Positions 44,178 to 52,211 of a DNA stretch of 64,000 bases are shown here, piece after piece. The stretch's first letter is position 1. Every line of letters begins with the position of its first letter. The notes under the pieces are model-generated. The model had not been told where the DNA came from. It saw only the letters and a program-made list of their open reading frames with translations, and did no database searches. This DNA comes from Planctomycetota bacterium. GTDB lineage: Bacteria; Planctomycetota; Planctomycetia; Pirellulales; Pirellulaceae. The stretch is from NCBI GenBank assembly GCA_026692905.1, contig JAPLNL010000092.1, positions 1 through 64,000 on the forward strand, in the 5' to 3' direction. A program made the translations under genes and the position numbers.

Positions 44178-46253
44178 ATGGATTTTTGGACCAAGCTATT
44201 CCTGCGGCACCGACATGCCATCGTTCCAATTGGAATTATTGCTTGCCTAGTCGTCATTTTGGTCCCACTCCCACCTGCGTTGCTGGACGTGCTGTTGTCC
44301 GCAAACATTGCGATCGCGGTCGTCATCCTCTTGACCACGATCTACATCGAATCTCCTCTCGAATTTAATATTTTCCCAGCGATGCTCGTAGCGACGACGC
44401 TTTCCAGGCTGGTCCTCAACTTGGCAACGACTCGACTGATTTTGACTCGGACGGGCACCGAAGGAATCGACGCGGCGGGCCATGTGATTCAAGCTTTTGG
44501 CGAATTCGTGTCCGGGGACTCGCTCGAGGTCGGTATTGTTCTATTCATCATCATCTTTTTGATCAACTTCATCGTTATCACCAAGGGTGCGTCTCGAATC
44601 GGCGAAGTTGCCGCTCGATTTGCATTGGACGGAATGCCTGGTAGGCAAATGGCCATCGATGCCGACTTGACCGCAGGGGCAATCGATGAAAAAGAAGCCC
44701 AACGCCGTCGAGAAGAGGTTACCAAACAAGCGGACTTCTACGGTTCAATGGACGGTGCTAGCAAATTCGTCCGGGGTGACGCTATTGCTGGTATCGCCAT
44801 TACGCTTCTCAATATCGTGGGCGGGCTCTACATGGGCTACATGTACTCGGGAATGACGCTCTCCCAAGCGGCAAACGTCTATACAAAACTCACGATCGGT
44901 GACGGTCTTGTTAGCCAAGTGCCAGCATTTTTGATTTCGTTGGCAGCCGCGTTGCTGACGACCCGTAGCACGCAGAAGTCCGACTTCTCAGGCGAATTCC
45001 TGCGTCAAATCTTTTCGCGACCTCAAGCCCTGATCATCTCGGGCGTATTCTTACTTTTGATGACTTTCACTCAATTGCCGGCGGTGCCGATGGTCACGAT
45101 GGGTGGCGGGTGCATTGGGCTAGCGATCATCATGCAACGTCAGAAAAGAGAAGATGCCAAGGTCGTCGAAAAGAAGGGGAAGGATGCGGAGATAGCAAAA
45201 AAGGCGCCGCTTGAAAAGAAAGTCGAAGACTACCTCGAGGTCGATCCATTGCGGCTCGAATTGGGAGCCAAACTGATCGTTCTGGCGGATCCGAATCGCG
45301 GCGGCGACCTGATGAAACGGATCTCGACGGTGCGCGCTACGTTGGCAACCGAAATGGGAGTTCTGCTCCCAATGGTGCGAATCAAAGACCGAATGAGCTT
45401 GCCCGAGTATGGCTACGAGCTCGAGATGTCCGGCAACCGTATCGCCACGGGAATGCTTAGGCCAGATCGTTTGCTAGCCATTGACACAGGCTTGACCAAG
45501 GGCGCGATCATTGGGGACGAAACCACCGATCCAGCATTTGGGAAAAGAGCGGTTTGGATCGATCCGCGTAATCGCCAACAAGCAGAACTATATGGCTACC
45601 AAGTTGTCGAGTGCGGAGCTGTCCTGGCAACGCACGTTCAAGAGACGGCCAGGAAACATGCCGACGAATTGCTAACTCGCGAGGTCACGAAGCAACTCAT
45701 CGACCAACTCAAGAAGACATCAGCGACCGTAGTGGACGAGTTGATCCCGGGGCAAATGAAGCTAGCCGACGTGCAACAAGTGCTTCAAAATCTGTTGCGA
45801 GAAGATATTCCCATTCGGCAATTGAGCATTATCCTTGAAACGCTTGGCGACTACATCCATCGAATCAAGGACCCAATATGGTTGACGGAATATGTTCGGC
45901 ACCGATTGGCGAGAACCATTTCGCATCGCTATCGTGACAGCACAGGCGTATTGCGAGTGGTAACGCTCGACCCAGCCATGGAGGATAGAATTGCGGCTGG
46001 CACCGAGCAAACCGACCGAGGCGTATTCATCCGCATGTCACCAGACTCCATTTCCAAGACATGCGGTCGAATCGCCGACCAGGTACGAAAACTCGATCAA
46101 CTCGGCAAGCCGCGGTGCATTGTTGTCAGTCCCAAGATTCGTGTCCCGCTTCGCCAAATAACTCAAGAAGCGTTACCGGACCTTCGGGTACTTAGTTACA
46201 ACGAGATTTCGCGTGATACCAGTGTTGAGTCCATTGCAATGGTCAGTGACTAA
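44178..46253 (+). CDS. flhA: Flagellar biosynthesis protein FlhA
   Basis: FlhA is the large gate subunit of the flagellar type III export apparatus; its cytoplasmic domain forms the nonameric ring that selects substrates. The 691-residue protein has eight hydrophobic segments in the first 330 residues. Between them lies the FHIPEP signature region (ASRIGEVAARFALDGMPGRQMAIDADL), then GDAIAGIAITLLNIVGGLYMG. The cytoplasmic part has LELGAKLIVL, LVEYVRHRLARTI-type helices and the end NEISRDTSVESIAMV. It is followed 27 bp later by flhF, the usual order. Confidence 0.97.
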   Translation: MDFWTKLFLRHRHAIVPIGIIACLVVILVPLPPALLDVLLSANIAIAVVILLTTIYIESPLEFNIFPAMLVATTLSRLVLNLATTRLILTRTGTEGIDAAGHVIQAFGEFVSGDSLEVGIVLFIIIFLINFIVITKGASRIGEVAARFALDGMPGRQMAIDADLTAGAIDEKEAQRRREEVTKQADFYGSMDGASKFVRGDAIAGIAITLLNIVGGLYMGYMYSGMTLSQAANVYTKLTIGDGLVSQVPAFLISLAAALLTTRSTQKSDFSGEFLRQIFSRPQALIISGVFLLLMTFTQLPAVPMVTMGGGCIGLAIIMQRQKREDAKVVEKKGKDAEIAKKAPLEKKVEDYLEVDPLRLELGAKLIVLADPNRGGDLMKRISTVRATLATEMGVLLPMVRIKDRMSLPEYGYELEMSGNRIATGMLRPDRLLAIDTGLTKGAIIGDETTDPAFGKRAVWIDPRNRQQAELYGYQVVECGAVLATHVQETARKHADELLTREVTKQLIDQLKKTSATVVDELIPGQMKLADVQQVLQNLLREDIPIRQLSIILETLGDYIHRIKDPIWLTEYVRHRLARTISHRYRDSTGVLRVVTLDPAMEDRIAAGTEQTDRGVFIRMSPDSISKTCGRIADQVRKLDQLGKPRCIVVSPKIRVPLRQITQEALPDLRVLSYNEISRDTSVESIAMVSD

Positions 46254-46280
46254 ACGGTTCCTAGAGTCAGGAATTTTCTA

Positions 46281-47435
46281 ATGAACAAGCCCATCCGTAT
46301 CAAAACCTTCCGCTCGAAAACGCTTCAGGAGGCATTTCAAAAGATCAGAGCCGAGTTTGGCCCAGACGCATCGATTTTGGAAACGAAAACATCGAGGTCC
46401 GGGCTCTTTGGCCGCTCGCGAATCGAGGTCACTGCAAGTTCCCAAACCAATGCATTCGAGCTCGACACTACGGAATCGATTCAAAACGACACCCTCGCGC
46501 CGTCTGAAGATCATGATCGGCTGAAATCGCGAAGGGACGGCGAACCTGAAATCGAGGCTTTAGAACGCACTGATGATTCTACCGGCACGGAAGCCGAATT
46601 CTCAAGTTCACGCTTAACTCCAGAAGCGACCAGCGAATTTGCTGCCCCTGAGCGAGTGTTAGGGCAAGTGTATCAAGAGTTGCTTCATGCCGGCATCGAT
46701 CCTGGTATAGTAGGGCAATGGATCGATACGGCTCGTGTGTTGGACAATGCCGCGGTAATGAAAGACGTTTGGACCTTGCGATCGGAATTGCTGGGCTGGA
46801 TTCGCGATTTGGTCCATGCCGCTCCGCCATGGAACCTCGAAGACTCGCGTCAACAAGTGCTTGCATTTGTCGGTCCACCAGGGGCAGGAAAGAGCACAAC
46901 TCTTGCAAAGATCGCCGCTTATTTGTCGATGGAGTTAGGTTTTTCTGTCGGCGTTCTGACAACGGACAACAAGCGACTCGGCTCCAATTTTCTATTGCAC
47001 AACTACGCGGACATACTGGGATGGAAATTTGAAGTCGCGGAAATGGAAGACCAAGTACCGTCTTGCATGTCCAATTTGTCCAGTTGCCGTTTTGTCCTGC
47101 TGGACACAGGTGGATGCTCACCGAACGAAGAAGAATCCTTGGAGCAACTGGGGCAAATTCTGGCGATGGTCAAGCCGAATGAAACGCATTTGGTTCTATC
47201 GAGCACTTGCAATGTTCGAACGTTTTTGCGTTATGAGCGGGCGTTCGAGCCTTTGGCTCCGAATCGATTGGTTTTGACTCGGCTGGATGAATCGGGGGGC
47301 TTAGGCCCACTTTTTTCGTGTTTGCAAAGCAGTGGTCTTCCGGTCAGTTTTCTAGCGGATGGTCAGAAGATACCCGCCGATTTGATTCAAGCGACCGAGT
47401 TGCGATTGGCTCAACGAGTCATGGACGTCGCTTAG
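46281..47435 (+). CDS. flhF: Flagellar SRP-like GTPase FlhF
   Basis: FlhF is an SRP-type GTPase that sets flagellar position and number. The 384-residue protein has an N-terminal basic domain (KTFRSKTLQEAFQKIRAEFGPDASILETK), a long variable linker and the NG domain. G1 is GPPGAGKSTTLAKIAA; G2-like TTDNKRLGS replaces TTDTYRIGA; G3 is LLDTGGCSP where DTAGR is usual; G4-like TRLDESGGLG replaces TKLDE. The changes at G2 and G3 may alter GTP hydrolysis. AGGAAT lies before ATG 46281. It follows flhA directly. Confidence 0.94.
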   Translation: MNKPIRIKTFRSKTLQEAFQKIRAEFGPDASILETKTSRSGLFGRSRIEVTASSQTNAFELDTTESIQNDTLAPSEDHDRLKSRRDGEPEIEALERTDDSTGTEAEFSSSRLTPEATSEFAAPERVLGQVYQELLHAGIDPGIVGQWIDTARVLDNAAVMKDVWTLRSELLGWIRDLVHAAPPWNLEDSRQQVLAFVGPPGAGKSTTLAKIAAYLSMELGFSVGVLTTDNKRLGSNFLLHNYADILGWKFEVAEMEDQVPSCMSNLSSCRFVLLDTGGCSPNEEESLEQLGQILAMVKPNETHLVLSSTCNVRTFLRYERAFEPLAPNRLVLTRLDESGGLGPLFSCLQSSGLPVSFLADGQKIPADLIQATELRLAQRVMDVA

Positions 47436-47480
47436 GCACGATGAATACAAGAGCCGTGAAGCGCAACGCTGTTTCGCATT

Positions 47481-47552
47481 TTGTAGCGAAACTCGTCAAG
47501 ATTTTCGGTGGTTTACGCAATGCAGCCGAAAGTCTTGACGACTTTCGCTACA
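47481..47552. repeat. Family D inverted repeat
   Basis: GTAGCGAAACTCGTCAAGA(T)TTTCGG and CCGAAAGTCTTGACGACTTTCG are separated by about 20 bp. The element is the reverse arrangement of the copy at 18015-18074. It lies in the 318-bp gap after flhF; nothing else is visible there. Confidence 0.85.
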
Positions 47553-47753
47553 GAAAAGCCCAATTTACATTGAGCAGAATGCGAACCGGCCTCCAAGGTC
47601 GGAATGACATGTTTGTGTCGATCGTAATGGCAAATTCATTGCAGCTTCTCTCGTAAATGAACTGGGAGTGCCGCCACTTCTCACCGCATGTTCTATTTTG
47701 ATTAAATAGACTCTTCCGTTGTTTTGCCTTCTCGTCATTCTACTCATCCTACA

Positions 47754-48716
47754 ATGCCTAAGATTTCAGCCGATTTTGCTACCGATTTTGCCCAAGAGAC
47801 CGCCACCCAAGTTCGTCGTGCCGCCTTTGTCTGCGCCCTGCAAACATATCGCCTTGGAGCTTTCGGGGAAGCGAGAAATCTCTGCCTCGAACTCGCAGAA
47901 AAATCGAGTGCCGATTCCGATTTCCAAAACCTATTCGCTTCGCAAAGACTTCTTGCCATGTTGAACCGTAATGCTTCCGTTATGGAACCCCATTCTAACG
48001 CCCGCATTTCTGTCGTATGCGACACGGAGCTTTCATCTTCGGCATTGCGACAACGCAATTTGTTGGATGCAACCCGTCTTCGCCAAATGGGCGAAACGTC
48101 CGAGGCGGCAAAGAAAATGCGATCGGTGTGTTTGGGTTTAGGAGACTGGCGTAGTGTGGATGAGTATACCTCTTCGGCCTTTGTTGAGCTCGCTACCATG
48201 GCTCGCGAAGTGATGCTTGAGACGCCTCGCTGCCAAGAAACAACCTACAGCGAATACGAGCGACTCTATCGCTGGGCTTTGCGAAACGCCAAACGCATCG
48301 CTCAGCAATTTGAGCAGGAAAAGCCGCATACCTATCGTGAAGAAGCTTGGGAAACCGCTTTGTTTGGAGGTGGTGGTCATGCAGCTGGATTGACTCTTCG
48401 AAGCCTGATGTCCAGTCTGCTTCGAGCCCGTGCTTTGAGCTATGTGACAGAGGAGATTGCAACCTTTGCTGCATGGGATTCCATGTGCCATGACTATGAA
48501 TTAGGCGTTCTTGAAATGCCCAGGCTTGAGCGAGCTCGCTACGATGAATTGCTCTGCCGAGCGCAAACTACGACATCAATCAATCCTCACGCTGTTTTGG
48601 CGGCGTCGAGCCCAACGATTGAAAGTGGTGATGGAGCGGACGAACTTGAAGCATCGTTGGAAGATGTCCTGACCGGGGTGAGCTGTGCGTTGGTTCTGGA
48701 TTTTCAACCAATGTAA
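47754..48716 (+). CDS. Hypothetical protein downstream of flhF
   Basis: I do not recognise this 320-residue protein. It is mostly helical and has no signal peptide. The start MPKISADFATDFAQETATQV is followed by a repeated-helix region (FVCALQTYRLGAFGEARNLCLELAEKSS, later TRLRQMGETSEAAKKMRSVCLGL), which looks TPR-like. A central segment is HTYREEAWETALFGGGGHAAG. I chose ATG 47754; an earlier in-frame start at 47724 adds a polar stretch. It is downstream of flhA-flhF, but with a 318-bp gap containing a repeat, so co-transcription is uncertain. Confidence 0.75.
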   Translation: MPKISADFATDFAQETATQVRRAAFVCALQTYRLGAFGEARNLCLELAEKSSADSDFQNLFASQRLLAMLNRNASVMEPHSNARISVVCDTELSSSALRQRNLLDATRLRQMGETSEAAKKMRSVCLGLGDWRSVDEYTSSAFVELATMAREVMLETPRCQETTYSEYERLYRWALRNAKRIAQQFEQEKPHTYREEAWETALFGGGGHAAGLTLRSLMSSLLRARALSYVTEEIATFAAWDSMCHDYELGVLEMPRLERARYDELLCRAQTTTSINPHAVLAASSPTIESGDGADELEASLEDVLTGVSCALVLDFQPM

Positions 48717-48770
48717 GCTGACCAAATGAAGCGATACCGATGCGATTTTCTCCCCCCTCGCCCCGTTTCG

Positions 48771-48823
48771 GTGCAAAACCCCTCAACCCCAGCCCTCTCC
48801 CCTTAGAGGGGCGAGGGGAGCAA
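48771..48823. repeat. Family G dispersed repeat (GC-rich hairpin)
   Basis: This is a near copy of the element at 11528-11581 (TGCAAAACCCCTCAACCCC, GAGGGGCGAGGGG). It lies between the convergent ends of the hypothetical gene and the solute-binding gene, where a hairpin could act as a two-way terminator. Confidence 0.8.
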
Positions 48824-48840
48824 GGAAAACGATGTGTACA

Positions 48841-49920
48841 TCACCCTCCGCGGTGTCTTTCCAATCGTTGTGTCAGGTCTTTTAAAACTTCCTCCCAACG
48901 CTCGGCTGCTTTTTCGAAATCCGCCGGCGCCCAGCGCGATTCCTGCGACTCGGCTAGACGGGATTTGATTTTCGCGTCTGGCCACACGGGAAACTGAGCG
49001 CTATTTCCCATGGTCAGCCTGGATTCCACCTTTTCGCTGACCAAGTAGTCAGCCAGGAGTGAAGCGGCCGCTGGATTGGGTGCTTTCTGGAGTACGCTGA
49101 TCGTATTGGGAATGAAAAGAGTTCCGAAGCTATTTGCAGCTTGATCTGGGAAGACAATTTCGATTGGATTGCCAGAGTCCTTTTCAACGATGGCGTCGTC
49201 CGTATCTGTCAGGCCCCAGTCAAGTTCGCCGCTGCTGACAGCCAATGCCACTTGTTTGTTGCCAGCTAACACAATTGCGTTTTCGATCCAAGCGTCCGAC
49301 CATCGGTTCCAGTCCAGTGATCGCTCTTGGTTGAAATAGGCGGCGCTTGTGTTTCCTTGGCTAAGGATTTGTTTTTCGTGAGAAGCGATGACTGCCATGT
49401 GTGTTGCCGTGGTTCCATAGATGGGATTCGCCAGTCCACAGCGATGATGCCACTTCTCATCTGCGAGCTCAAGCACACTTTTGGGCCACATTGCAGGATC
49501 CGGGAGTTTCGTTTTGTTAATAATGAGCACACGGGCCCTAGCTGCGAAGCCAATCCAGGTTCCGTCTTTGGACTTGAACCCCTTCGGCCAATTGTCAGGG
49601 ACTTTCCATCTTCGACTCAAAAGTAAGCCTTGTTTTTGGAGTCGAATCGTGTGAATGATCTCGTTGTTCCAAAATACATCGCATCGCGGACGCTCTTTCT
49701 CCTTTTGGATACGCGTTACCAGACCAAGAGTTTTGGAAGCTTCCACGTCAAATTGTCTCGCGATCTCGGTGCCCGGATTCGAACGTTCGAATGCATCGAG
49801 AATGGGAGTAACGTATTCGCGATCCGAAGCGGAATAGAGAACCACGGACTTCTCTCGCTGAGGGACGCAGCCAATAGCAAACAAAACATGTAATACGAGG
49901 GAAATGGGTAGCCAACCCAT
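48841..49920 (-). CDS. Orphan ABC-type solute-binding lipoprotein
   Basis: The 359-residue protein resembles periplasmic binding proteins of the iron(III)/small-anion type. It starts with a lipoprotein signal (MGWLPISLVLHVLFAIGC), then VVLYSASDREYVTPILDAFE, FDVEASKTLGLVTRIQ, ERPRCDVFWNNEIIHTIRLQ and SGELDWGLTDTDDAIVEK. These resemble the FutA/FbpA-like fold; the ligand may not be iron, since the usual tyrosine pair is not clear. ATG 49920 was chosen because it opens the lipoprotein signal. No permease or ATPase gene lies nearby. Confidence 0.85.
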   Translation of the reverse strand: MGWLPISLVLHVLFAIGCVPQREKSVVLYSASDREYVTPILDAFERSNPGTEIARQFDVEASKTLGLVTRIQKEKERPRCDVFWNNEIIHTIRLQKQGLLLSRRWKVPDNWPKGFKSKDGTWIGFAARARVLIINKTKLPDPAMWPKSVLELADEKWHHRCGLANPIYGTTATHMAVIASHEKQILSQGNTSAAYFNQERSLDWNRWSDAWIENAIVLAGNKQVALAVSSGELDWGLTDTDDAIVEKDSGNPIEIVFPDQAANSFGTLFIPNTISVLQKAPNPAAASLLADYLVSEKVESRLTMGNSAQFPVWPDAKIKSRLAESQESRWAPADFEKAAERWEEVLKDLTQRLERHRGG

Positions 49921-50110
49921 GCTAAGTCCATTCCACAACCGGCCGGCAGAATCGTAACAGTCGCTACAAAGTCTCAGATTAAGGTTGGATTTTGAAGACA
50001 CGATGGCAATTTCCTACAGAAAGCTTTGCGGGTGAATCGCCGTCGACCTAGGCTAAATTGTAGGACGTTTCATCATCATTGCAGAGCGTCTTACATCTCC
50101 CTTCCCCCGT

Positions 50111-50143
50111 GGCGAGGTTAGCTCTCGTTGAGCTAATCTCGCC
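50111..50143. promoter_or_regulatory. Strong hairpin upstream of the solute-binding gene
   Basis: GGCGAGGTTAGCTC and GAGCTAATCTCGCC pair over 14 bp with one G-T mismatch around a TCGTT loop. It is about 190 bp upstream of ATG 49920 on the minus strand and could be in the leader RNA. On the plus strand ATTTTCG follows. A separate 10-bp pair (TAAACGAAAT at 50196 and ATTTCGTTTA at 50290) lies further upstream. The gap from 49921 to 50621 shows no gene. Confidence 0.5.
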
Positions 50144-50366
50144 ATTTTCGTTTGTATCCCGCGTTAAAGCAACCGTAACCGAATCACAGCTTTGCTAAAC
50201 GAAATTCGGCGTCCATGCCAAATGGCTACGCTGTCCCGCACTCGAAAAATGCAGTCGACATCGCATCCACCCTGCGTCCAGTGCAGGACATTTCGTTTAA
50301 GTTACTTGGTCTGCAGGCTTTGTTCGAGGAACGGCACAAGCCGACCAGCGAGTTATTGCATTTTTC

Positions 50367-50608
50367 GGGAGGGCGAGGCTCCTGCTGAGTTGTAGACGCA
50401 TATGGCTAGGCAGGAGCCTCGCCCCACCCCTGTAAACATGTTTCCAACGAGTTTACCTAAGTCATTCATTGCTCGGGAGGGTGAGGCTCCTGCCGAACCT
50501 TTGCACCGTTGGCTCGGCAGGAGCCTCGCCCTCCCAAAGCAACACAGTCTCCCAAAGCAACACAGTCTCCCAAAGCATAAAGTACGCCTACGGCTGACTG
50601 TTAAACGA
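50367..50608. repeat. Family A repeats, two copies, and a family F half
   Basis: Family A palindromes lie at 50367-50430 and 50475-50535, the second flanked on the left by the same TGTAAACATGTTTCCAAC sequence seen at 17521. An 18-bp unit with AAGCAACACAGTCTCCC repeats twice after it, and a family F half element ends the cluster near 50608. Confidence 0.9.
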
Positions 50609-50621
50609 CTGAATTGGCTAA

Positions 50622-51371
50622 CTAGGCTGCAGCTAACTGCAATTGGCCCGATTTAGCCAAGATACCTTCCATGAATTCTTCGAAAATGCGGATATCGAGA
50701 GCGCTTGCCGCTGCGGATTCAGGGTGGAACTGGCAGCCAACCACCAGCCAATCGTCGCTGTTGCTTTCGATTCCTTCAATTACGCCGTCTTGGCATCGAG
50801 CTGTGACGCGGAAACAATCGGCAAGTCGGTCGATGGCCATATGATGGCGGCTGTTGACACGAATTTCACCTTCGCCGTACACGCGACCGAGGATGGAGTT
50901 GGACTCAACGACCAAAGAGTGTCTGTGATTTGGGTCGTGAGGGTCTTTGTGAGGGATCGCGGATGGCATATCGATCGGGAGGTGATAAAAGAGATTGCCC
51001 CCTTTGATGACATTGATCAGCTGGAGGCCAACGCCGATGGCCATAAGACTCATTTGACGATTGGCGATCTCTTGTGCCAAGCGTCGGTCAAATTCTTCCC
51101 GACGAGCTTCCATTGGGCGAACGGAGCTGTGGAGCATGTATCCGTCATTGCGAGGATCCAAATCGCCGCCACCGACCAATACAAATCCATCGAGTCGATC
51201 TAGCAACTGTTCCAATTGGGCTGGATCAGATGTTGGGGGTACCAATACTGGAATTCCACCTGCATTGGCAATCGAATCAAAGTAACCTGCAGCGAGATAA
51301 CAATAAGCTGGAGTACCTTGATTGGTAGCACGAAAGTCGCAGTTCAAACCAATAAGCGGCCGTTGGTTCAT
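50622..51371 (-). CDS. Class I amidotransferase-fold protein lacking the nucleophile Cys
   Basis: The 249-residue protein has the fold of gamma-glutamyl-GABA hydrolases (PuuD, peptidase C26). It has IGLNCDFR, GFVLVGGGDLDPR, HKDPHDPNHRHSLVVE, VNSRHHMAIDRLAD and VGCQFHPES with His216 and Glu218 of the triad. At the nucleophile elbow, where PuuD reads GICRGLQ, it reads AIGVGLQ: Gly113 replaces Cys. It is probably not an amide hydrolase unless another residue serves. ATG 51371 has a perfect AGGAGG. Two palindromes lie upstream, near 51644 and 51744. Confidence 0.85.
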   Translation of the reverse strand: MNQRPLIGLNCDFRATNQGTPAYCYLAAGYFDSIANAGGIPVLVPPTSDPAQLEQLLDRLDGFVLVGGGDLDPRNDGYMLHSSVRPMEARREEFDRRLAQEIANRQMSLMAIGVGLQLINVIKGGNLFYHLPIDMPSAIPHKDPHDPNHRHSLVVESNSILGRVYGEGEIRVNSRHHMAIDRLADCFRVTARCQDGVIEGIESNSDDWLVVGCQFHPESAAASALDIRIFEEFMEGILAKSGQLQLAAA

Positions 51372-51381
51372 AAGATAGGAT

Positions 51382-51388
51382 CCTCCTA
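51382..51388 (-). promoter_or_regulatory. Strong Shine-Dalgarno overlapping an upstream stop codon
   Basis: The minus strand reads TAGGAGG, which combines the stop codon of a possible 68-codon upstream frame with a full AGGAGG, 10 nt before ATG 51371. Such an arrangement is typical of translational coupling. Confidence 0.75.
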
Positions 51389-51592
51389 AATGAAAAGGTG
51401 ACGTGTGTCGCTATGGACTGAGAGGACCGGTAGTTCCACGGAAGATGGAGTAGGCGATGCCGACTCGAATTCGCATTCGCGATTCAAACAACTTGAACCA
51501 GGAATCCCTCCTGGATAAGATTGACTTGAATCGATAAGAAATCTAAACCACTCTGGGGTGACAAAGACCTTGAACGAATCCTTCGTTTGCAA
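51386..51592 (-). CDS. Possible small leader-type open reading frame
   Basis: A 68-codon frame from TTG 51592 ends in the Shine-Dalgarno of the amidotransferase-like gene. Its product (starting with QTKDSFKVFVTPEWFRFLI) has no recognised domain or signal peptide. Only the operon-like junction supports it. It may be untranslated leader RNA instead. Confidence 0.25.
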   Translation of the reverse strand: MQTKDSFKVFVTPEWFRFLIDSSQSYPGGIPGSSCLNRECEFESASPTPSSVELPVLSVHSDTRHLFI

Positions 51593-51643
51593 GCTCGCTT
51601 GAGTCCAACTCCTTATCGTTCGACTTCGATCCCTCGATCTCGT

Positions 51644-51769
51644 GGATTAGTGACGGGTACTAATCCCCGGGGCGTTAAGCAGGAAATTAGTCGCAAATTA
51701 CCCAGATTGCAAACGCCTTACTACATTTAGTGTGTGTGTTAAATGCTAGCACGTAATTGTGTGCTAGCA
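51644..51769. promoter_or_regulatory. Two operator-like palindromes
   Basis: GGATTAGT-N7-ACTAATCC lies at 51644-51666 and TGCTAGCAC-N8-GTGCTAGCA at 51744-51769. Both are perfect. They lie upstream of the amidotransferase-like gene on the minus strand and have the size and spacing of binding sites for dimeric repressors. The second is close in layout to CIRCE but not in sequence. Neither was seen elsewhere in the window. Confidence 0.5.
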
Positions 51770-51880
51770 CTCAAGTTGATTGTGAAGAGAGAAAGCGCAA
51801 GAGGACGGGCTTGACCCGCCAACGTCGCAAATGCTTGGCGTCCGACCATCGACCGCTGCCTTCGCGACCACAGAGCCCAA

Positions 51881-52211
51881 TCACTAGCTTGCGCGTCGTG
51901 CTAGACCAGTTTAGTTCACTAGCTTGCGCTTCGTGCTAGACCAGTTTAGATCACTGGCTTGCGCGTCGTGCTAGACCAGTTTAGTTCACTAGCTTGCGCG
52001 TCGTGCTAGACCAGTTTAGTTCACTAGCTTGCGCGTCGTGCTAGACCAGTTTAGTTCACTAGCTTGCGCGTCGTGCTAGACCAGTTTAGATCACGCTAGA
52101 CCAGTTTAGATCACTGGCTTGCGCTTCGTGCTATACCAGTTTAGATCACTGGCTTGCGCTTCGTGCTATACCAGTTTAGTTCACTAGCTTGCGCGTCGTG
52201 CTAGACCAGTT
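51881..52211. repeat. 35-bp tandem array ending in the pepF stop codon
   Basis: The unit CTAGACCAGTTTAGTTCACTAG... (35 bp) begins at 51901, 51936, 51971, 52006, 52041, 52076, then after one 20-bp short unit at 52096, 52131, 52166 and 52201. Each unit joins the last codons of pepF (CTAGACCAGTT on the plus strand) to a family B element. The final unit boundary at 52201 is the pepF stop codon itself. Point variants (TTCACTAG/TCACTGG, GCGC/GCGCTT, CTAG/CTAT) show subfamilies. Confidence 0.95.

Noticed and set aside
51881-52211. CRISPR array
   Set aside because: Units are continuous 35-bp tandem repeats with no unique spacers and no cas genes.
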